Part shown: piece after piece, positions 11,901 through 24,077 of the stretch
Position numbering within the stretch: position 1 is the first letter of the stretch
How the letters are laid out: each line of letters begins with the position of its first letter
Source of the DNA: Zopfochytrium polystomum
Lineage: Eukaryota > Chytridiomycota > Chytridiomycetes > Chytridiales > Chytridiaceae
Direction: 5' to 3'
Length of the DNA: 64,000 bases
Assembly: GCA_025765615.1 (NCBI GenBank)
Contig: JAIVFJ010000051.1
Coordinates: 186,001 to 250,000 of the forward strand
Position numbers and translations under genes: made by a program
The notes under the pieces: generated by a model
The model's input: the letters and a program-made list of their open reading frames with translations, nothing else
Told to the model about the DNA's origin: nothing
Databases searched by the model: none

Positions 11901-14900
11901 CTGGTAACGTCAAGCCGCCTTTGTCCGATGACGCCTTATCAGACGAACTTTTCGGCGCCAAGGTGTTAGTCAAACCGATCGCCGGATGCTGCGGGCTGGA
12001 ACTTGATGGAGATATTGGAGTAACGACTCCAAAGTCGTCGTCCTTGTCCAAAAGAGCGACGCCGCGCGAGAGGCACGCAACAACCACCTTAAGGCAGTCT
12101 TTGTCGTCCAAAATCCAGCCCCCGACAAGCGTCCAACGAACCATGCAATTGTATGCCTCAATGATAAGGTTTTGATTTGCCTTGATGAAACAAGATTGTT
12201 ATCTCGAAAGGTCGATTTGAACAGCTGTACCACAATGTTGTCTCCCTGAAACAGGCTGTCAATGTAAGCGCACAGAGACAGAACGAGTTCTCGCGAGCAG
12301 CTCTGCGTGAAGCTTTTATTATTCGTAGCCTCCACCTCGGAGCTTACCTTTGTGCTGTGGTTGACATACTCCCAAACTAAAGTGAGGTGGGACAAGCAGT
12401 CCATTGCGGAAAACACTACTTCCGGTGGCCATGCCTTCGCCACAATCTTCAAGTTGGTTAGCTCCAAGAATTGAACCAGGTGCGGCTCCTCCTACTCGAT
12501 CGCGAATGGCGCCAATAGCCAGTGAAGGAACACTGGGACAGAACCCGACATCTTCAAATGCAAAGCAGCAAAGGAGGTGCAAAATTTGCTTGCAATTCGT
12601 CGGAGAGGATTCAACCACCAAGCTAGCGATAAGTGTATCCAGCAAAAAAGGTTTAAGCGCGACGAAAGTCGTTTCCGGATCGAGTGGATTAGTAGCGGGT
12701 TTGACGTGAAGATTTTCTTCGCTGTGTGCGTAGTGAACCCGAATCTTCGAAGAAAAGCGATTACTAGACGTTTTCCGGACGAATCCCTCACCCTCATCAT
12801 CGTCGGCGATTCTTCGGGCTCCACTCGAGCAGATGGAGGTGTGGTAACAAGCAGAGCGCTTTCTTTGTCCCTTACAGGAACGCCATCAAAGTGATTTAGC
12901 AGTGCCAACACGCACGCCACCACCTTCAGCGCGGTTCTCCTTAGTGCTTCGGACTCCAATGAAATCTTGCCATTGGTGCTCTTTTGTTCTCCAGGCAAAA
13001 CTCTTCTGACACCAGCAATCACGTCAGGAACAAGTGCTCGGAGCCCTGGTAAGTTCTGCAGGAATAATGTGGTACATCCATGAAGAGCAGCAGCCAGTGA
13101 AATCGGGTTAGCGTGGAGTGCTCCTCGAAGTACGGTGTAGAAGCTAGCGAGATTTGTTCGAGTAAAACTGTGCGAAGGGCGTTGGGGGAGGGAGAAAATG
13201 CGACACAGTGTTGCGACTGCTTCAGCTTTTCCGTCTTCGAACCTAAAGTTTTGTTCGTCCACATATGAGTTAGCAAGACTTTCTGCATGTCATCATTAAA
13301 TACTCTACTCTGGAGAGTGTCTACCGGATGCTTGAAATAGCCAGGGGCCAAAGAGTGTTAAAATGCTGTTTCCATCGGGCCTAATAATTGGAGCCGGAGC
13401 CGGAGGCAGGTCACCATCACTTTCTTCATGAAAGTCTTTGGTCCCAACAGCATGCATAATATCGACAACTCTGGCTACTCCCTTTTGGGCTATCAGTAAA
13501 AATAAGGACTCTTTCCACAGTAGGCTCACCTTGATGGCCAGGTCGTAGTTCTGAGAATCTTCAATCTGGTTGACGTTACCAATAATATCTGCCATTGAAA
13601 CTAGGCTTGAGTTTTATCGACCCTCACAATTCTCAACAGCTTGGCTCACATATCATCCGATGCCACGCGTAAACCAAGAATTTCTCAGACACATCAAACT
13701 GAGCTGTGAAGCTCTTCCTTGGTTTGAGCTCTTAGCATTCATTTGAAGGAACTAATGGACTAACACTGAGACCGATAAAAAGGGGCTTCCTTCGGAGGGG
13801 CCGTAAAGTCGTCGAACGACCCGCTGAGTGAGGCCTGCGATAGCTCCGCTCCAGTACTGTATTATGTCCTTTCGATGCGTCCACTTTGGAAATCTGGCCT
13901 GGAGGACCCGGAGTCAACCATTATCGTGCCTCTTCGATTTCTTACTGCTAGTTTATTCCACATGCCAACGTCCAAGATCTCGGACTTGAACCACAAACTC
14001 AGCAGCACCTGCACCGCATGAGCTCGTACTTCTGGCCATCACGCACCACATCGTCATACCTGGATCCAAATGCTCACAAAGCTCGTCCCCCATCCTCGCT
14101 CCGTGATCATCTGCATTCGCCCGTTCGATTGTCCCCAAGTGATCGGGCACAGTTCCGCTGCTGGCGAATTTCTCCCGAAGGAAGGTGAGCCCGCCCGACG
14201 ATCCCTGACAAAGCTGACGAACCGCCCGATCCGGGCTGTGTCGTACCTGCACCCATGGCTGTTCCGGGGTCGGTGACAGACGGATAGCACAGCAGGACGT
14301 CTGCCGCGGCTAGCACGACTTTCAGAACAATGCTCCAAGTGTGCCCCGTAAAGGAGGCGGCCAGAAGGGTTGTTGCGTTTACGGTGAGAGACAGCGCTCG
14401 GTGGCAGAGATTGACGTGCTGGGCAGTTAGGGACTCTGAGGATGGTAGGGCGTCGTCATGGCCGGACCGTTGTAAAATTGGCAGGGATTGGCTTTTCCGG
14501 GGTTGAAATAGTAGGGATATGTGCTTGAACATGTTCTTTGCGGATATGCCGTTGTAGTCGTGTGAGAACCACGTAGATTGGATTTTAAGATCTGTACCTG
14601 CCATACAGTCTGCTCAAAGTCGGATCCAGCGTGTTCCCGCAAACCGACGGGTCTCTTCGCAGGATCGAGGAACCACGCACTGTAAATAACAATACACTCT
14701 GAAATAATCGAAGCGTCCTCGATCGGTAGGGTGAATCCACAGCCGATGAGCTCCATTGCCCAAGTGACATGCGAAGGAGAGGAGAGGATCTGAGTCGGAT
14801 CTGCTAGCCAAAATTGAGCTTGGGGACAGGCATTGGACAATATCCCATATGCATCTCTTTTGGACCGGGAGCGGGAAACTGCGAAGGATGTCGGTGTCTT

Positions 14901-15016
14901 GCCGTTATGCGATCGTGTTAGCGACTTTTGAAATTTGGTCGGCGGAAAGAATGGTGCTGGTACTGACCAGGCGAATGCGGAAGCAGCTGCAGCTCAGCTG
15001 CCCGATCAAGGAACAT
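8994..15016 (-). CDS. RALGAPB: Ral GTPase-activating protein beta subunit
   Basis: RalGAP beta is the large non-catalytic partner of RalGAP alpha. The complex stimulates GTP hydrolysis by Ral-type GTPases in endocytic, exocytic and TOR-linked signalling. Landmarks along the protein match the animal beta subunit in order: VTWAMELIGCGFTLPIEDAS near the N-terminus, NSILTLFGPWLFQAS, KAEAVATLCRIFSL, ALRRTALKVVACVLALLNHF, the domain start YDGRVIIGMVEQPEW, then the Rap-GAP-like region with GWNVSL, GFLGGL, VIWVEH and PLSDGMVVSRHTVGVLVR. The C-terminal exons end with FYSSLF, again as in the animal protein. Exon 1 (15016-14968) is joined through an intron (14967-14879) to the conserved N-terminus. The last intron is 9120-9067 and the stop is at 8994. 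A Ser/Thr/Pro-rich insert lies in the middle (about 10.5-12.1 kb). The split into many exons makes internal boundaries approximate. Confidence 0.9.
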
Positions 15017-15395
15017 GGCGCTCCAAATTTGTCTAACGGCTGGCTGGCTTGTCAGCTTTGCTGACAACAGAACTGTGGCTTCGCGTTACGGGTGCCACCC
15101 ACCGCGGATTCGATTGACCCAAGCAGATCGTCGGGATGCTGCTCTTCAATTATAATAGAAAAAAGTGGCCACCTTATTTTTTGAAAGTTGTTGTATCAAG
15201 CCCACTATAGCTACTTCCTGCCGCCATCTTCTAATACCTCCCCTTAGGGCCTGTGGGAAGTAAATTAGACACATTGAACTGACCCTATTGACTTAGTGAT
15301 GTTCGGAGATCGGTTTCATCCATCGTTAACCCAGACGCCTGTGTTCACTCTTGATTAACTTTATCATTGGACCTTCATACTTCGCAATATACAAT
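15017..15395. other. intergenic between two minus-strand genes
   Basis: 380 bp holding the RALGAPB promoter and the DRC10 3' flank. No other gene is seen. Confidence 0.5.
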
Positions 15396-17230
15396 TTATT
15401 TCTTCTTTTTCTTCTCGTTCTTCGCTGCAGCTTTCTTTTTGATGTCACGGCGGACTTTCCACCCTCGGAAAATGGCTTGAATAAGTGTTGCTGCGTCGTT
15501 CATGCGGCGCAACTGCCGATCTTGCTCTTTCTTCGCCTCCTCGGCTAGGCGTCTTTCTTCCATGATTCTGTCGTACTCGTTCTGCAGATCGTTGTAGCGT
15601 TGCTGAAGCTCATCCAGCTGTGCTTTTTCCTCCATATATATTGTCTACGTTGTTCCGTGAGTGCGAATCATACGGGAAAAAAAAACAGGCAAGCGCGCGC
15701 GGCGATTTTTGAATTCGGAATATTTACCGTGATATCCTCCAGTTCGGCTTGCTTCTCTTCCATGTCCTGATCGTACTTGTGGATCCAATTTTCGACCTCG
15801 GACTCGATCTTAAACTTCTTTTTCCGCCACTGAGCCTCCTCTTCGCGGTTCTTTTTCACAGTTTTCGATCATTTGCAGCCGTAGGTTGTTTATTTCCAGC
15901 TGGATGGCTGCTTCCTGTGATGGAGGTGAGGCTCGGAGCAAGTTTGGTAAACAAACGAAACCTTTTCTCGCGCCTGCTGAATTTCTTGATCTTCCTTTTG
16001 CTTCGAGCGAGACTCCATGCGCTTAGTTGTTTCTTCTGCTTGTTGCTTGATTTCCCGCAGTTCGTCTGAAGCGAATCGCAGTTTAAGAGTCTTCTCCTGG
16101 ATAAGCACTACTTACCTTTCAACCGGCGAATAACTTCGTTTCGCTTGCTGATTTCAGAGGACCTTTCTCTTCGAGCTTTGTCCAACTCTGCTTTCAATGC
16201 CTTGACTTCGTTGCTAGTCTTGTCCACGCATTCACTGTTAGTTCGTTGTTTGAGCCTCGTGACACGCTAGCCGTACCTTTTGCTCTTTTGCAATAATTAT
16301 AGAAAGCTGGTCTTGTTTCGCTCTTTCTTCCTCTACTGTAGTCATAAGCCGCTCGTAAACTATCATTTTCACTTCATGCAGCAACTGTTCAAACTGAGCG
16401 GCCGCAGGTGGCTTGTTTACGCGAAGAAATCGGAGCTTGGAATAGAGAGCCGGGTTCTGAAGAAAATGCCGCGCAACAGTTCGTGTTGATAAGCGCAGAA
16501 GCTTTGCGGCGTCCTTCAAATCGACCTGACAGACATTTCCGGTTGTGAGACATCCAAGTGGGCCGAGACGGAGGAGGCAGATCAAGCTACCTCGTTAACT
16601 TTCTCGCCCGAGAGCTTCATTTCTCTCAGCTCAGAGTATCGCTTGTTCAGATTGATGTGCTCCTGACAGAAAATTCAATTCCTGCAACTATGGTATTCGC
16701 TTGCAATTTTTAAATAGGAGGCACAACCTCGAAAAAAGTCGCAACCCTTCCAGCAATCAATAGTGAATGAGTGACGCAGCCAAATAGCTCACCGACAACA
16801 TTGCAACAGTCTCAGCCGGAAATATCGTCGCCACCTTCCTGTCCACCGCCTCCGGAATCATCCCCATCAAATGGACCTTCCTCTGCATCTCCTGGAGCAC
16901 CGACATGACCCGCTGAGCCTCGACGTTCGTCAACTTGCTGGAGAACCCACCGTCGTCGAGCGCCCCCGCCGCCGCCGCTCCAGCCGAGCCGCCACCACCC
17001 ATCGAGTCTGCGAGCGACGTCGGGTCAAAGTCTGGGTTGGCCGAGCGCGCGGGGTGGATCGGTCCGTAACCCGTCGGCGGCAGCGGTGGCACGGGGGTCG
17101 TCGCGGTGGGGCGATGCGGCGGCTGCGGCGCGGCGGCGGATCCAATGGGCGGAAGTGGCGGCTCTTTAGGGAAGGAGAAGCTGACGGCGGCTGCGGCGGC
17201 GGGCCCTTCGCTCGGGTGCACGGCGGCCAT
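15396..17230 (-). CDS. DRC10: dynein regulatory complex subunit 10 (IQ-motif coiled-coil protein)
   Basis: A component of the nexin-dynein regulatory complex of motile cilia, which links outer doublets and controls dynein. It is inferred as DRC10/IQCD from the order of landmarks: KLTNVEAQRVMSVLQEMQRK near residue 100, a long coiled coil, the segment WRKKKFKIESEVENWIHKYD, then EEKQAELEDI, and a single IQ motif AATLIQAIFRGWKVRRDI close to a Lys-rich tail. The N-terminal 95 residues are Pro/Ala-rich and specific to this organism. Several introns of about 60-100 nt interrupt the coil. The start at 17230 faces the ODAD3 start only 165 bp away, so the two flagellar genes probably share a bidirectional promoter. 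The distinction from DRC9/IQCG rests on the ENWIHKYD segment and the Lys-rich end. Confidence 0.88.
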
Positions 17231-17395
17231 CTTCGATGGGACCTTGATCGCGGCGGGGCGCGAGCGGGTCGGACAATTCTGCCTCTCTTTTTTTCCAGGT
17301 CGTCATGGTTTGTAAATTCCCAAAGGCGAAGTGTTTTTCCCTGCATCAGCTGCAGCAGCGGTGCACCGGCAGTTATCGCGAGACTGATCCGCCCT
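17231..17395. promoter_or_regulatory. bidirectional promoter of DRC10 and ODAD3
   Basis: Only 165 bp separates the start codons of two divergent axonemal genes, so both 5' UTRs and promoters must lie here or overlap the genes. A pyrimidine tract (CTCTCTTTTTTTTCC) sits in the middle. I found no convincing RFX X-box. Confidence 0.6.
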
Positions 17396-19562
17396 ATGCC
17401 ACCTGCCATGCCGCCCGGTCGAGGCGCCCAAAACTTGATCGACGACGAGCTGCATGACCTCAAGCTGCGGTTCGAGCTCTTAGGTGCGTGGTGGTGTTCG
17501 AGACCCAACAGTCCCACTCAGCTTACCTAAAACTTCAGAGGGCGACCGAAAGGCATACTACGAAACAAGCCAGTGGGCGATCAGACAGAACAAGGAGGAA
17601 ATCAGCCATCTTCGGTCTCAGAATAAAGAGCTCAGCGAGGCAATCGCGCGGATCAAAAAAGTGCGAGCTGCAAATTCCACAACCGTCGCTGATTTTCTAC
17701 ATTTTCTCAGAACGAAGTGTCCTTGAACACCAGGCTTTCGATGACGGAGCTCGAAAAATTTGACCATCGCATTTGCGAGATTCACAAAAAATACGACGAG
17801 CTGCAGGCGGAGGCCAGGTCCAAAGAGGAGCGGTTGCGCGAGATGCGAGACCAGATCGCTGATCTGAAGCGCGAGGCTGAAATGGTCAAGTCTAACTTGC
17901 AAGACTCACCACAGGCAAAGGTGAGTTGTGTTAAAATGGATTGCTTCGACATAGGACTGAAATCCTATCCCTAGGAAATACGAATGCTCGAAAACCGGCT
18001 CGATAAAGCTATGATAAAGTACAACGAGGCACAATCGATCAGAAAAACGTATGAGCAGATCGTAAAGAGACTTCAAGATGAGCGGCTCTCGTTCGACAAC
18101 CAGCTTGCCACTTTCGAAAAGACGCTTAAGGCCAAGCGGCAAGATTCGCTGGAGCTGGAAATGATGTCCCGCGACGCGAATCATGCAAAGGAGGTTGCAA
18201 AGGTAGTCCTTTATTGGTCAAGGCGTTGAAGATGAAGCTGATGAGCCTCTTTCGACAGACAGAGCTCACTCGCTTCGAGCAGCAAATTAACGAGGAGCGC
18301 AAGCATCGGGAGCGTGATCTTCAAGTTCGGAAAGAGCTTGTGAAGCAAAAGATCGAGTTCAGCGAGAAACTTGACAGAAAGGTTCGACCGGCGCTACCCA
18401 ATATGATACGAATGAATGCCAGGCTCAATAATTCCATGAACACTTTGTAGGCTCTTCAGCTGGACGATACAAATGCAGACGTGGGCTCCAACGCAGATGC
18501 AAGCAAAGACCACTACGACGAGGCCAAAGAAAAGAAAATGGCTGAATACGACGAGACCATGCGCCTCATAAAAGAAGCGACTGGCGTTTCCGACATCAAC
18601 GAAGTGATTGCAAAGTTCCAGTCACAGGGCGACACGCACGACCACCTCACGCAGCTGCAGGCGCAGAACGAGGCGCGCATTGCCGAGCTCCAGGCTAAGA
18701 AGAACGAGGTGCTGGAAGAGTTTGAGGACCTCAAGTACAGCGGGGAGAGCCGGTTTGCGCACTCGCGCCGCCTGATTGAGGAGTTTGAGAGGCACGTGGA
18801 CGAGGCGAACGTGCAGATGATGGAAGCAAAGGCGCGGTTCGAGCGCGTCGCAAAGCTGTTTGCGAACGCAAAGGCCGGGATTTTCCACCTGCACGAAAAG
18901 CTCGAGACGATTCCGATGGTGGGTGGCGATTGTTTTGACTTCTGAACTGGTTTCGATGATTTATTGTTTGTTACTTCGAACCACAGCTGGACAGGCCGGG
19001 AAAAATCGTGTTCACCGACGAGTCGGTCAAAGAGGTGCTCGAACTCTGCATTTCCAAGCTGGAGCTCCTCGCGTCCAATATCGAAGGAAAAGAAATTCCC
19101 GAGGTGAGCGGCATCTCGAATGGTAGACACAGAAATCTTACTCTTCTCGAACGAAGCCGGTTCCGCCTCCGCCAAACCAGCAGCAAGAGCCTGTCAGCAT
19201 TCTTCAGATCAATCCAGCGTCCTTGCCAATGTACAACACCCGTGTCAAACTGCGGCCTGTCGAGTTCGAGCAGGACCTCGCCGAGGGTACGTTCTGCATG
19301 GCCCATGGAAGGCACTAGATTCTCATTTTTATTTGTATCCCTCAGACGAGGACGAAAACGACGACGAGTACGGAGAGGTGCCAGATAGAGAGACGATCAA
19401 GAAGCACACCAACCAGATGCTCAATGCACGCCTCAAGACAAAGCAATCGAAGAAAACGAAGAAAAAGAAGGTATTCTTCGGAAGACTTTCATTTCAAAGC
19501 TACTCTTTGGTCATCAATCTTAAAAATCTATTCCGAAGGTTCGGGACGACGGAGACGACTAG
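17396..19562 (+). CDS. ODAD3: outer dynein arm docking complex subunit 3
   Basis: ODAD3 (CCDC151) is a coiled-coil protein that docks outer dynein arms onto axonemal doublets. The sequence matches the family throughout: LEGDRKAYYETSQWAIRQNK across the first splice, MLENRLDKAMIKYNEAQSIR, AKTELTRFEQQINEERKHRE, a QGDTHDHLTQLQAQNEARIA block, EFEDLKYSGESRF, and near the end YNTRVKL followed by an acidic segment and a Lys-rich tail. Exon 1 starts at ATG 17396 (MPPAMPPGRGAQNLIDDELH). About seven introns are inferred, the last removing 19471-19539 so that the protein ends in VRDDGDD and stops at 19562. It is almost entirely coiled coil, as expected. The shared promoter with DRC10 fits co-expression during zoospore formation. 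Confidence 0.9.
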
Positions 19563-19988
19563 AAAACAAGCGACTCCATAATTTAAGAAAGAGGCTGGAA
19601 CCCATCCCATAGCATTCAACTGGAGAGATATTACTAGGGGGAACGGACAAACGGTGGGTGAAAAAAAAAGGAAACGAACAGGGGAACACGCAGAGAAACG
19701 CAACAGCGAGGAAGTACAAATACAACGAAACCAGATTCTCCCAGGAACGAAAAAACGTGCCAAACAGAAAGAATTACAATTTCATTCGGTCAAGTTGCTT
19801 TGGAACGCTGTTCTGCCAAGAGCAGCTCCGCCTCTTTCGCTGCCTGCAGACCACTCAGTTAGAAGACACGCTTTGGTTGCAAGCATTGAGGGACGAACCT
19901 TTTCAAGCTTTCGCTTGTTTCGGGCCTCGTAACTGGATGAACAAAGGAATTGAGCCACTAGGTTTCAATCCGTCGAACAGCAACGATC
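19563..19988. other. convergent 3' spacer
   Basis: 426 bp between the ends of ODAD3 (+) and the cytidylyltransferase gene (-). Short frames only; nothing recognisable. Confidence 0.5.
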
Positions 19989-21430
<1,442 letters not shown>

Positions 21431-21688
21431 GGAATAGCATGATCGTCCCCGCTCCAGCTGGCCAGGACCAGCTTCCGATACTCTTATACAACGTCGACCT
21501 TACGATCCAGCGTACTGCAGCTTGAATCGATCGCACTCACCGACCCAAATCCTGACTGGCTTTCTTCCTTGCGGTGATGACGGGGTTGGTGCGGCCATCT
21601 CCGTCGGTGCTGACTCAACAGAAACTTTATTTTTTCCCTGGCTGACGTGGAGTCGCGAAGCTTTGAACACACACATACTTGCACGCAT

Positions 21689-23216
21689 CTACCAGAGCCC
21701 ACCTGCCTTCAACACGAAAAGATAGTATCCAAATGCGCCCACAAGAGCAACAAACACGGCTGCTCCCACCAACATTGCCACCTTGGAACTCGTCCATGCC
21801 CCAGCCGTTCGCAGGCATCTGTCCACGGACGTTGGGACTGGCGGTGGTGGACCCTACAATCGTGATGCGCGTCTCGTAACCGCCCTGGACCGGCTCAACG
21901 AGGAGTGGCGTGATCTCCGAGACCGTATAGTCTGATTCCTGCCGGCGGACCGGGGACTGACTCATGTTGGGGGCGATCGTGGCAGTCATTGGCCGAGGCT
22001 TCGTCTGGCTTTCAGAAACCGAGGACGATGAAGGGTTTGCAAGTGTCAAGAAGGGCAGGATTATTTGGAACTGGGCCAGCAGGGGTGGGTAATCGCTGAA
22101 AAGGACTTTCAGTTTGTCCGAAGCCTGAGTCGCCGAGTAAGCATTGTTGATTCAACAAAAACAGATTCCCCACTTACTATGGATGCCGACGACGGGATTG
22201 TTCTACATTCCTGGATGATTTCAATAAGCTCGTTGTACCTGGTTGAGTTGTTAAATAGGAAGGGACGATACTAGATCGCCGAAAATGCTTTCTCACTTTT
22301 CGCCTTCTCCACGAGACTCTAGTAGCTGCCGCACCGAGTTCAAAAAGGGCATATTCGGCAGCTCAAACGTCGGCGTAGTCGACAGATCCGGATCTCCTGC
22401 CGTCGAGCTTCGCCGACTCCATGAGCTGCCATCTCCTGGTTCAGCAGACGGAGCAGCCGTGTAGCTACCAGAAGGATACACAACGCCTTCAGGCACGTAA
22501 GCTCTTCTTGGAGGGGACCACCGTTTCTCAAGCGGTGCAGGAACTGGTCTCATTACTGTGGTGGGTGCAAAGATGTCCGCTGTGGACCCCGTGTTGCTGT
22601 CGTCGCGGTCTGCGGATGAAGCGTAGGAGCTAGCCTCGCGCACTGAATCCATTGTCCAACCTCGAGGAAGAAAGACGCTGAATCCATTTACAAGCTCTGG
22701 ATGTCCGGCTTCGCAAAGAAGTGAATCGATTTCAGTTACAACGGCACGGCGGCTTAATCTGTGGTTGATTTTTACGATTAAGTGAGCAGAAGGTTCAAAG
22801 GTCGTCCTTAGATCTTAACTCTTTTCGCTTGAATCTCGTCAAAATATTCATGAACTAAAGATAAACAGCGTACGAGAAAGCGATTAGGCAAAGAGCGCGA
22901 GGGGTGTGGCCCAATGGATGACAGAAGTGAAGGGTCGGAGTGGGGGGTTGGGCCTTCGTTGGTGTGGTTGGGGTTGCGCCATCAAAGAGGGGTGGTGGCG
23001 CGGCGTGCAAAGCCCCACTGCCTCACTCTCGCTGTCCCCACCTCTGCGAAGGCTGGTTCGGGAAGCTCTGCACGCAGCTGATTCAGGTAGTGAACGGCCA
23101 AATCCTTCTTGTTGTAAGTGCTGCTACTGTTGTTGGCGACACTGCCCACAACGACATCGTCGGAGCGTGTGCCGTGGCCGACTGTAGCGTTGGCGGTAGT
23201 GGTGGCGGCGGCCATG
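21689..23216 (-). CDS. small protein with two Sin3-type PAH domains and probable C-terminal membrane anchor
   Basis: PAH (paired amphipathic helix) domains are four-helix modules known mainly from the Sin3 co-repressor, where they bind short helices of transcription factors. Exons 23216-23042, 22854-22820 and 22758-22297 give PAH1: KKDLAVHYLNQLRAELPEPA, FMNILTRFKR, then IDSLLCEAGHPELVNGFSVF and LPRGW. A Ser/Pro-rich linker follows. PAH2 is built from FLNSVRQLLES, KYNELIEIIQECR and DKLKVLFSDYPPLLAQFQII with LP. After another linker comes a strongly hydrophobic helix, AMLVGAAVFVALVGAFGYYL, in a frame one base away from the linker frame. The stop in that frame is at 21689. The protein, about 400 residues, lacks the Sin3 HDAC-interaction and C-terminal domains, so it is not Sin3 itself. 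PAH calls are firm; the anchor depends on one frame change. Confidence 0.7.
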
Positions 23217-24077
23217 GTTTGATTCCCAGCTGATCTGGCGGGATGGATGGAACTGAGTGGGGTGGGATGAGGGCACTGTCGGCCACGGCGCGGCCCGGCT
23301 GCACTTGCCGCTTGTGCAGCAGGTTGGTCGAGAAGACGTGTTTTGGCACGCGCAGGGGCACCTCGCAGAACCTCGTCCGATCCAATCGTTTTCTCTCCAG
23401 AATGCTCACAAACCAAAAAAGGTCAGCGGAGTTTCAAAAAGGGAGCTACCCACCCCTTGGCCGCAATTTATCTGAGCGTTTCCTTCTTATGATCGTTCTC
23501 ATGGGATCGCCGAAGGGAAGCGTGCACTAAAATCATTCTTCCTAACTTAGTGAGAGACAGCATTTTGCTATGCAAGGGTTTTACGGGCAGTAACACACTT
23601 TGTTCAATACAGATGGAAAGGGCAAGCGGAATCAAAATCAAAATGGCCATAGAATGACAGGGACAACGGCGGGGGGCAACGTCAACGGCAATGCATCAAT
23701 CTTTGATAAAAGATCACCTCAGATCGGAGCCAACGGCAAGGGACCCGGTCCACCGCTTTCCCCATTCCTTTACGAGTCTCGCCGACTTTAACCCAGCCAT
23801 CACCAGGACAGGACAGGACCCTCGAGAAGTCGACAAGGTCCAGGGTTCCGCTGAGTGCGGGCTCCTCCCGATTGTGCACGAGCAGCGTGGAGTTATTGCA
23901 AGACTGCAATGCCCGTCCGATCTGGAGGATGTCAACTGCCCCGCCCCTTCCACACGCCCGCACGCAATATAGTCGGAGAGGGGAAGGCTGCCGCGCCTGT
24001 TGCAATTTTGTGTGGCAATTGGACACGACAAGTACGAAGGAAGACCTCCGGAACAAAGGGACGCCACCCGATCGACC
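23217..24077. promoter_or_regulatory. divergent spacer between the PAH gene and the Myb gene
   Basis: 860 bp between divergent start codons. Overlapping short frames on both strands show no family resemblance. Promoters of both genes should lie here. Confidence 0.4.

Noticed and set aside
17299..17312. RFX X-box-like sequence (GTCGTCATGGTTTG) between DRC10 and ODAD3
   Set aside because: The left half is close to the consensus but the right half mismatches at three positions, so it is not credible as an X-box by eye.
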